A DNA stretch of 64,000 nt from Actinobacteria bacterium OK074 (GTDB taxonomy: Bacteria; Actinomycetota; Actinomycetes; Streptomycetales; Streptomycetaceae): contig LJCV01000248.1 in assembly GCA_001298575.1 (NCBI GenBank), positions 1 to 64,000 on the forward strand, given 5' to 3'. Below, piece after piece: positions 58,911-64,000 of the stretch. Numbering within the stretch: position 1 is the stretch's first letter; every line of letters begins with the position of its first letter. A program made the translations under genes and the position numbers. The notes below the pieces were generated by a model. It did not search any database. It worked only from the letters and a program-made list of their open reading frames with translations, and had not been told where the DNA came from.

Positions 58911-59819
58911 TCACCGCGGGTCGGCCGCCCAGGGGCGGGCGCCGTGGTGGCGGCTGATGTTGTGCTCCAGGAGTCCGGTCGCCTCGGCCACGCCCACCGC
59001 GCCGGGCCGGGAGGCGTGGTCGGGCAGCCGTCCGCCGGACCGCTTCAGCTCCGACAGGGCGGTGTCGATCGCCTCGTGCGCCGCGAAGAGACAGGGCGTG
59101 CTGTAGATGGCCACGTCGACGGAGAGTTCCGACAGTTCGGCGAGCGAGAGCCGGGGCGACTTGCCGCCCGCGATCTGGTTGAACAGCAGGGGGGTGTCGC
59201 CGACCGCGTCCCGGATGCGGCGGATCGCGTCCACGTCGCGCACCGCGTCGACGAGGACGACGTCGGCGCCGCTTTTGGCCAGGGCCGTCGCGCGGCGCAG
59301 CGCCTCGGCGTCGTCGACCGCGTCCGTGCGGGCCACCACGACCAGTTCGTCCCGGCTGTCCAGCACGAGGGCCAGCTTGTCGAGGTACTCCTCCAGCGGC
59401 AGGATCTGCTTGCCGTCGGCATGGCCGCAGCGCCGCGGCCGTTTCTGGTCCTCCAGGATCACCCCGGAGGCCCCGGCCCGCTCCAGGCGCTGGACGACGT
59501 GGCAGGCGACCTCGGGGTCGGCGTATCCGTCGTCGATGTCCACCAGGAGGTGGTGGGCGGGGAAGGCGAGGCGCAGCCGCTCGGTGAACTGGACGATGTC
59601 CGGCCAGGCGATGTACCCGATGTCGGGCAGCCCGTAGTGGGAGGCGGCGAAGCCGAACCCGGAGACGAACATGCCGTCGTAGTGCCGGGCCGCGAGCGAG
59701 GCGGAGTACATGTCGTAGACGCCGATGAGCGGGGTCGTGTCCGGGCGGCTGATCGCGTCGCGCAGCCTGCGCCCGTACACGCCGTGCGTCTCCTGCGTCC
59801 CGTATGCCCCGTTGTCCAT
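58911..59819 (-). CDS. PEP mutase / isocitrate lyase family enzyme
   Basis: This 302-residue barrel protein has the family hallmarks PLIGVYDMYSASLAARHYDGMFVSG, the metal-binding HHLLVDIDDGYADPEVA (Asp cluster) and GVILEDQKRPRRCGHADGK, in which the lyase-type catalytic motif KxCGH appears as R-R-C-G-H. The Cys favours a C-C lyase (methylisocitrate lyase-like) over a phosphonate mutase. The start ATG 59819 has GGAGG upstream. It is divergent from an AsnC/Lrp regulator that probably controls it. Substrate unknown. Confidence 0.88.
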   Translation of the reverse strand: MDNGAYGTQETHGVYGRRLRDAISRPDTTPLIGVYDMYSASLAARHYDGMFVSGFGFAASHYGLPDIGYIAWPDIVQFTERLRLAFPAHHLLVDIDDGYADPEVACHVVQRLERAGASGVILEDQKRPRRCGHADGKQILPLEEYLDKLALVLDSRDELVVVARTDAVDDAEALRRATALAKSGADVVLVDAVRDVDAIRRIRDAVGDTPLLFNQIAGGKSPRLSLAELSELSVDVAIYSTPCLFAAHEAIDTALSELKRSGGRLPDHASRPGAVGVAEATGLLEHNISRHHGARPWAADPR

Positions 59820-59899
59820 CGAACCTCCGTGGAACATGACGGCGCCTCAGCGGCGGCCGTCTGCCTGGACCGGAAGTACACCATCCCAGAACAAACAAA

Positions 59900-59919
59900 G
59901 ACATTGCAAAATATTTGTC
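59900..59919. promoter_or_regulatory. AT-rich dyad in the AsnC/PEP-mutase divergent promoter
   Basis: GACATTGCAAAATATTTGTC is a loose inverted repeat (GACA/TGTC with an AT-rich centre) in a strongly AT-rich pocket. Lrp/AsnC regulators favour AT-rich dyads of this length. It sits 80 bases upstream of the PEP mutase-like start and 85 upstream of the regulator start. Confidence 0.55.
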
Positions 59920-60003
59920 ACCCATCGGGAGTAATGGGGCATCGTCCGGGCCGTTGGTACAGTCCTCCGGAGATCGACAGATCTACAGATCGGTACACAG
60001 ACC

Positions 60004-60513
60004 ATGGCCGTGGACGAACTCGACGCCCGCATCCTGCGGTTGCTCCTCGAACAGCCGCGCACCAGTGTGCGGGAGTACGCGCGCGTCCTCGGCATCGCGC
60101 GCGGCACGCTGCAAGCCCGTCTGGACCGCCTCGAACGGGACGGGGTGATCACCGGCACCGGCCCCTCCCTCTCCCCCGCCGCGCTGGGCCATCCGGTGCT
60201 CGCGTTCGTGCACATCGAGGTGACGCACCGGCACCTCGACGACGTGGGCGACGCGCTGGCCGCCGTGCCGGAGATCGTGGAGGCGTTCTCGATCACGGGC
60301 GGCGGCGATCTGCTGACCCGGGTCGTGGCCCGCGACAACGAGCACCTGGAGGACGTGATCCAGCAGCTCATCAGCCTGCCGGGTGTGGTCCGCACCCGCA
60401 CGGAGGTGGCGCTGCGCGAGCGGGTGCCACACCGCCTGCTGCCCCTGGTGGAGTCGATCGGCCGCACGGCCCGCCGGACGGGTCCGGCACGGCAGCCTCG
60501 TAGCGGCGGGTGA
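60004..60513 (+). CDS. Lrp/AsnC family transcriptional regulator
   Basis: This 169-residue protein has an N-terminal helix-turn-helix (LDARILRLLLEQPRTSVREYARVLGIARGTLQARLDRLERDGVITG) and a C-terminal RAM effector domain (HPVLAFVHIEVTHRHLDDVGDAL, ITGGGDLLTRVVARDNEHLEDVIQQLISLPGVVRTRTEVAL). These regulators sense amino acids or small acids. It is divergent from the PEP mutase/lyase gene, the usual geometry for a direct target. Start ATG 60004 lacks a clear ribosome site, suggesting a leaderless mRNA. Confidence 0.92.
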   Translation: MAVDELDARILRLLLEQPRTSVREYARVLGIARGTLQARLDRLERDGVITGTGPSLSPAALGHPVLAFVHIEVTHRHLDDVGDALAAVPEIVEAFSITGGGDLLTRVVARDNEHLEDVIQQLISLPGVVRTRTEVALRERVPHRLLPLVESIGRTARRTGPARQPRSGG

Positions 60514-60572
60514 GAGGGTCCCCGACGGCCGGTCCCCGACGGCTCCCGGTCGTGACGCGGTGACGACAGTCG

Positions 60573-61343
60573 TTACGACCGGCGCCGCGGCTTGCCCCGT
60601 CTTCCGGTCGGCTGACTCGCCTTCCCTGCCTTCCCGGTCGCCGGCTTCGGCTTCGGCTTGGGCTTCGCTTTGCGTGCCGTGCCCGTCGCCTCCGTACGGC
60701 CGCGCTGCTTGGGCTGGGCCGCCGGGGGCTGGGTGCGGCCCCGGGTGCTGTTGACCGTGCGGCCGCGGACGATTCCGATCAGGTCGTCGACCTGGTCGGT
60801 GGTCGCCTCCTCGGGCCAGGCCAGGCCGATCGCCGACTGGGGGGCGTCCACGACCGGGCGGTAGGTGAGGTCCCGGCGGTGGTGCAGGCGGGCCAGGGAC
60901 TGCGGGACGAGCAGGACGCCCACGCCCGCCGCCACGAGTTCGACCGCGTCCTCGGTCGTCGCCGGGCGCTCGAAGGCGGGCTCGCCGGGCGGCCGTTCCC
61001 AGTCGAAGACGTCGTCGAGGGGGTGGAAGACCACCTCGTCGGCGAGGTCCGCGACGGTCACCTCCTCCGCGGCCGTCACCACGTGGTCCTTGGGGACCAC
61101 GACCACCGTCGTCTCGGTGTAGAGGGGGATCGCGCTGAAGACCGTACGGTCGACCGGCAGCCGTACGAAGGCGGCGTCCGCGCCGCCGTCGCGCAGGACG
61201 TCCGACGCCTCGGCGGCCGGTGTCGCCACGAGGGCGAGGGGGACGTCCGGGAACCGTTCCCGCCAGACGCGCACCCACTTGGCGGGTGTCACCCCCGGTA
61301 CGTACCCGAGCCGGAACGAGGGGGCTTCCTGCGCGTCTGTCAC
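60573..61343 (-). CDS. LysR effector-domain protein without DNA-binding domain, basic tail
   Basis: This 256-residue protein begins directly with a LysR substrate-binding domain (FRLGYVPGVTPAKWVRVWRERFPDVPLALV, then DGGADAAFVRLPVD, GVGVLLVPQSLARL) and has no helix-turn-helix. The C-terminal 65 residues are highly basic, with a KPKPKPKP run and RRGKPRRRS. The tail could bind nucleic acid non-specifically in place of the lost domain. It is divergent, across 57 bases, from a DUF5997 gene; this pairing recurs in Streptomyces to my knowledge. Function of the pair is unknown. Confidence 0.85.
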   Translation of the reverse strand: MTDAQEAPSFRLGYVPGVTPAKWVRVWRERFPDVPLALVATPAAEASDVLRDGGADAAFVRLPVDRTVFSAIPLYTETTVVVVPKDHVVTAAEEVTVADLADEVVFHPLDDVFDWERPPGEPAFERPATTEDAVELVAAGVGVLLVPQSLARLHHRRDLTYRPVVDAPQSAIGLAWPEEATTDQVDDLIGIVRGRTVNSTRGRTQPPAAQPKQRGRTEATGTARKAKPKPKPKPATGKAGKASQPTGRRGKPRRRS

Positions 61344-61400
61344 CGAGCCAGGCTACCGGCCGTGGTCGGCGGTCGCGCACGCGCTCGATACCCTTGAGCC

Positions 61401-61793
61401 ATGACGACGCACCAGACCGCCCAGACGATGAAGCCCGCGACCGCGGCGAAGAAGCTGGGTGTGTACCTTCCGGCCACCCCCGCGGAGTTCCAGGAGGGTG
61501 TCGTCTCGCGCGCCGAGCTGAACGAACTCCAGGCGAACCCGCCCGCGTGGCTGAGCGAGCTGCGGCTCAACGGACCGCACCCCCGCCCGGTGGTCGCGGC
61601 CAAGCTGGGCGTCTCCATCGCGGGTCTCGCCCGCGGCGGGGTCTCCGACGCGCTCACCACGGAGCAGATCGAGGCGCTGAAGACGGCCGGCCCCGAGTGG
61701 CTGGAGAAGGAGCGCGCCACCCAGGCCGAGGTCCGCAAGGAATCGGTCCGCATCAAGAAGCAGCAGGCCGAGCGCGCCGAGCGGACCGACTGA
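61401..61793 (+). CDS. DUF5997 family protein
   Basis: This 130-residue soluble protein has the DUF5997 pattern KPATAAKKLGVYLPATPAEFQ, LNELQANPPAWLSELRLNGPHPRPVVAAKLGVSIAGLARGGV, then a helical LTTEQIEALKTAGPEWLEKERA and a charged tail. The central AAKLGVSIAGLARGGV looks like a small helix-turn-helix, so DNA binding is possible. It is divergent from the LysR-effector-only gene; the two may form one regulatory unit. No experimental function known to me. Confidence 0.85.
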   Translation: MTTHQTAQTMKPATAAKKLGVYLPATPAEFQEGVVSRAELNELQANPPAWLSELRLNGPHPRPVVAAKLGVSIAGLARGGVSDALTTEQIEALKTAGPEWLEKERATQAEVRKESVRIKKQQAERAERTD

Positions 61794-61905
61794 CAGCGGT
61801 CGCGCGTCCATGGCCGGCCCCCTCACCGGCGCCCTCATCGGCCCCCTCGCCGGGCCGCCGTAAAACCCCGTGCGGTGCGGTGTGTGCCGCTGCGATCATC
61901 GCCGT

Positions 61906-64000
61906 ATGGCAATCCGCCTCGAACCCCTGGTCGTCCGGCACACCCACCGTCTTCCGCTGCCCTCTCCGACGGCATCCGCCGGGAAGGGCGGGGCGGCCGA
62001 CGTCGTGGCGCGGCAGTTCGACGCCGCGCTGCTGTCCGTGGGCTTCAAGCTCTCCGCCGAGCTGCTGGAACGGCTGTCGGGGCTGCCCGGGAGCGCGGTC
62101 GTCGACATCGCCGTACGCACGCTGGACACCGTCCGTGAGATGACCGGCGACCATGTCCGGCACAACGTGTACTTCGTCGACTTCCCGGCCAACGTGCCGG
62201 ACACGTTCGACTTCTGGATGCGGTGCGTCGCCGGGGCGCTCGCCGACGACGACGCGCGCGACCGTACGATCGCGCAGCTGAGCACCGGTGTCCTGAACCT
62301 GCTCACGCTCCCCTCCTACGGCCGCTACCGGCACACGTACGCCGAGATGCTCGCCGCCCACGACGAGTTGATCGCGGCGGCGGGCGACCGGCTGACCGTG
62401 CTGCACGCGGGCGGTACCCCCGAGGACGAGGTCACCGCGCTGTATCTGGCGCTGGCCGGGAGCGGCACGCCGCTCGGCGAGGACGGGTTGCGGGACCTGG
62501 AGCTCCTGGCCGGGCACTGCGCGGACGGCCCCCGGCCCGCGGCGATCCCGGTGCGGGAGAACCGTGCCGTCGTCAACCGGGCCCGGCTGATGGCCGGTGC
62601 CGGGCTCCTCGTCGACACCGTCACCGATGTGCTGCGGCTGGCGTGCGCGCTGTCCGGCGGCGATGCGACCCTCCGGGAGCCGACGCGGTTCGTGACGGTG
62701 CCGCGTGCGGACCGGCGGGCCCTGCTCGCGGCGCTCGACGGTGTCGTGGCCGCCGCGCCCGCGAAGCTCGCGGACGTGTCCGTGCACCGCGAGGCGTTCA
62801 AGCGGCTCGGCGAGCGGCTGCATCCGCACGAGTACCCGCGGTGGCCGTACGCCGCCGAGGTGTTCGCGGTCGCCCGGGGCGAGCGGAAGGCGCCGTCCTT
62901 CGGCAGCCGGGTGGAGGAGCTGCTCGGCGCGGACGACGTGGCCGGGGCGGCCCGGCTGCTGGAGTCCGCGCCCGGGGTGCTGCTGCGGTCCGTGGACCGG
63001 CTGCTGCGCTCGGCCCGGACGCCGGCGGAGGGCGACGCGATCGTGGCCGCCGTCGCGCGCGTGGCGCCCCAGGTCTCGGGGCGGGTCGTGCTGTCGGTCC
63101 GCGAGCACCTGCACAACCGTGCCCGGGACGGCGGCCCGCGCCGGGTCTTCGTCAACCGGCTCGGCCGCGCCTGGGTCACCGAGGACACGCGCGCGCCCGT
63201 GCCGACCGCCGCGCGGGAGCGGCTGATCGCCGCGTTCGACGCGGAGATACGGCGTCGGCTCCCGGCCCCCGGTCACCTGCTGGTCGATCCGGCCGTGCTC
63301 GACGTGGCGCTCCCGCTCAGCGGCCGGGCGACCGCGTCCGGGCTCGGCGTGCTGCCGCGCGGCTCCGTGTCCCGGGTCGACGGCGAGCTGCTGCGCTTCT
63401 TCGTGTACTGGCGGCAGACCGAGCACAGGACCGACTACGACCTGTCGGCGCTGCTGCTCGACTCCGACTACTCCACGCGCTCGTGGCTGTCGTACACCAA
63501 ACTGTCCGGCGCCGAGGGCGAGCACTCCGGTGACATCACCGAAGCTCCCGACGGGGCCTCGGAGTTCATCAACCTGCGGCTGGGGTCCGTGCGCGCGTCC
63601 TTCGTCGTGCCGCAGGTCAACGTCTTCGCGGGGGAGGGTTTCGAGGAGGTCGCGGAGTCGTTCTTCGGGTTCATGCTGCGCGACGGCGAGCAGCGGGGGC
63701 GTCCGTTCGAGCCGCGTACGGTGCGCATGAAGTCGGAGCTGCGCGGTCCCGGCCGGGTCGCGCTGCCGCTGGCGTTCCTGCGGGGGCCCGACGGACGGTG
63801 GCGGGCCAAGTGGCTGCACCTGTACCTGAAGGGGAACCCGGCGGCCAACCGGGTCGAGGGCAACCGGGTGTCGGTGGCGACGCTGCTGCGCGGGATCGTC
63901 GAGCGCGAGCAGTTGACGATCCGGTACCTCACCGGGCTGCTGGCCGACGCCGCCACGACCGTGACGGCGTACGACGGCGGGAGCGTGCCGGACGGGCCCG
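61906..64000 (+). CDS. Large TerD-like stress protein, truncated by the window end
   Basis: The frame stays open from ATG 61906 to the last base (698 codons), with Streptomyces codon bias throughout. The N-terminal 300 residues are a helical region with no recognised motif (FDFWMRCVAGALADDD, RYRHTYAEMLAAHDEL). Around residues 325-425 comes LLESAPGVLLRSVDRLLRSA, and from about 480 a TerD-like region appears: FFVYWRQ, YDLSALLLDSDYSTRSWLSYTKLSG, GASEFINLRLGSV, SFVVPQVNVFAGEGFEEVAESFFGFMLRD. Layout recalls the long TerD-containing proteins of the MXAN_6230/SCO0854 type but without Cys clusters in the visible part. Role in metal or cell-envelope stress is inferred from TerD families. Confidence 0.75.
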   Translation, partial: MAIRLEPLVVRHTHRLPLPSPTASAGKGGAADVVARQFDAALLSVGFKLSAELLERLSGLPGSAVVDIAVRTLDTVREMTGDHVRHNVYFVDFPANVPDTFDFWMRCVAGALADDDARDRTIAQLSTGVLNLLTLPSYGRYRHTYAEMLAAHDELIAAAGDRLTVLHAGGTPEDEVTALYLALAGSGTPLGEDGLRDLELLAGHCADGPRPAAIPVRENRAVVNRARLMAGAGLLVDTVTDVLRLACALSGGDATLREPTRFVTVPRADRRALLAALDGVVAAAPAKLADVSVHREAFKRLGERLHPHEYPRWPYAAEVFAVARGERKAPSFGSRVEELLGADDVAGAARLLESAPGVLLRSVDRLLRSARTPAEGDAIVAAVARVAPQVSGRVVLSVREHLHNRARDGGPRRVFVNRLGRAWVTEDTRAPVPTAARERLIAAFDAEIRRRLPAPGHLLVDPAVLDVALPLSGRATASGLGVLPRGSVSRVDGELLRFFVYWRQTEHRTDYDLSALLLDSDYSTRSWLSYTKLSGAEGEHSGDITEAPDGASEFINLRLGSVRASFVVPQVNVFAGEGFEEVAESFFGFMLRDGEQRGRPFEPRTVRMKSELRGPGRVALPLAFLRGPDGRWRAKWLHLYLKGNPAANRVEGNRVSVATLLRGIVEREQLTIRYLTGLLADAATTVTAYDGGSVPDGP

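Overview
The window is high-GC actinobacterial chromosome and is almost certainly Streptomyces. Genes are dense, third codon positions are strongly G or C, GTG and TTG starts are frequent, many genes overlap by 4 bp (ATGA/GTGA), and the family mix is typical: LuxR-type two-component systems, TetR/LysR/LacI/AsnC regulators, a DUF574 methyltransferase, DUF4395, DUF5997, DUF6421 and DUF6214 families, FUSC, and a deazaflavin-dependent oxidoreductase. I see no rRNA, tRNA, CRISPR array, insertion sequence, phage module or biosynthetic gene cluster. All identifications come from reading the sequence and from family knowledge; no database was searched.

Layout. 0-7 kb: a BlaI-type repressor with its M56 membrane protease, a convergent cupredoxin lipoprotein, a TetR gene broken by a frameshift, a three-gene overlapping ECF sigma cluster that starts with a tiny TTA-containing ORF, a DUF574 methyltransferase and a divergent DHA2-type MFS exporter. 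7-17 kb: a two-component pair, a flavodoxin-fold reductase divergent from a LysR regulator, a TetR regulator divergent from a deazaflavin-dependent oxidoreductase with an elaborate operator array between them, a geranylgeranyl-reductase-family flavoprotein, an M20 dipeptidase and a kinase-fold protein. 17-24 kb: a complete five-gene oligopeptide ABC importer. 24-30 kb: a P-loop/Nudix fusion, a small secreted peptide, a ROK kinase divergent from a LacI regulator with a clear operator, an HpcH/HpaI-type aldolase and a Tat-exported endonuclease/exonuclease/phosphatase protein.

30-42 kb looks like conserved housekeeping territory: etfBA, a flavin reductase preceded by a candidate Cys-containing leader peptide, thioredoxin and DUF4395, a lysophospholipid acyltransferase, a three-gene overlapping operon (DUF6421, SDR, threonine aldolase), a glycerophosphodiesterase, GNAT, VOC and an aldo/keto reductase. 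42-53 kb holds a large glycoside hydrolase with carbohydrate-binding modules, a second M56 protease next to DUF5134, a PAP2 phosphatase, a HAD hydrolase, a TetR regulator with its own operator, a nucleobase permease and an Rv1733c-like protein. 53-64 kb holds a BNR-repeat protein, uracil-DNA glycosylase, a sirohydrochlorin-chelatase-like protein, a lactonase-type propeller, FUSC, a PEP mutase/isocitrate lyase family enzyme divergent from an AsnC regulator, an effector-domain-only LysR relative divergent from DUF5997, and the start of a long TerD-like stress protein cut by the window edge.

Most notable signals outside ordinary genes: (1) a dense operator array at 12224-12480 in which a 19-bp tandem repeat and several palindromes share one core; (2) a candidate leader peptide at 33167-33247; (3) two inverted copies of one dispersed intergenic repeat (40211-40293 and 55988-56070); (4) 13-bp and 27-bp minisatellites; (5) a TTA codon in an ORF coupled to an ECF sigma gene; (6) a one-base frameshift in a TetR gene; (7) long perfect hairpins at 24605-24657 and 58812-58850.
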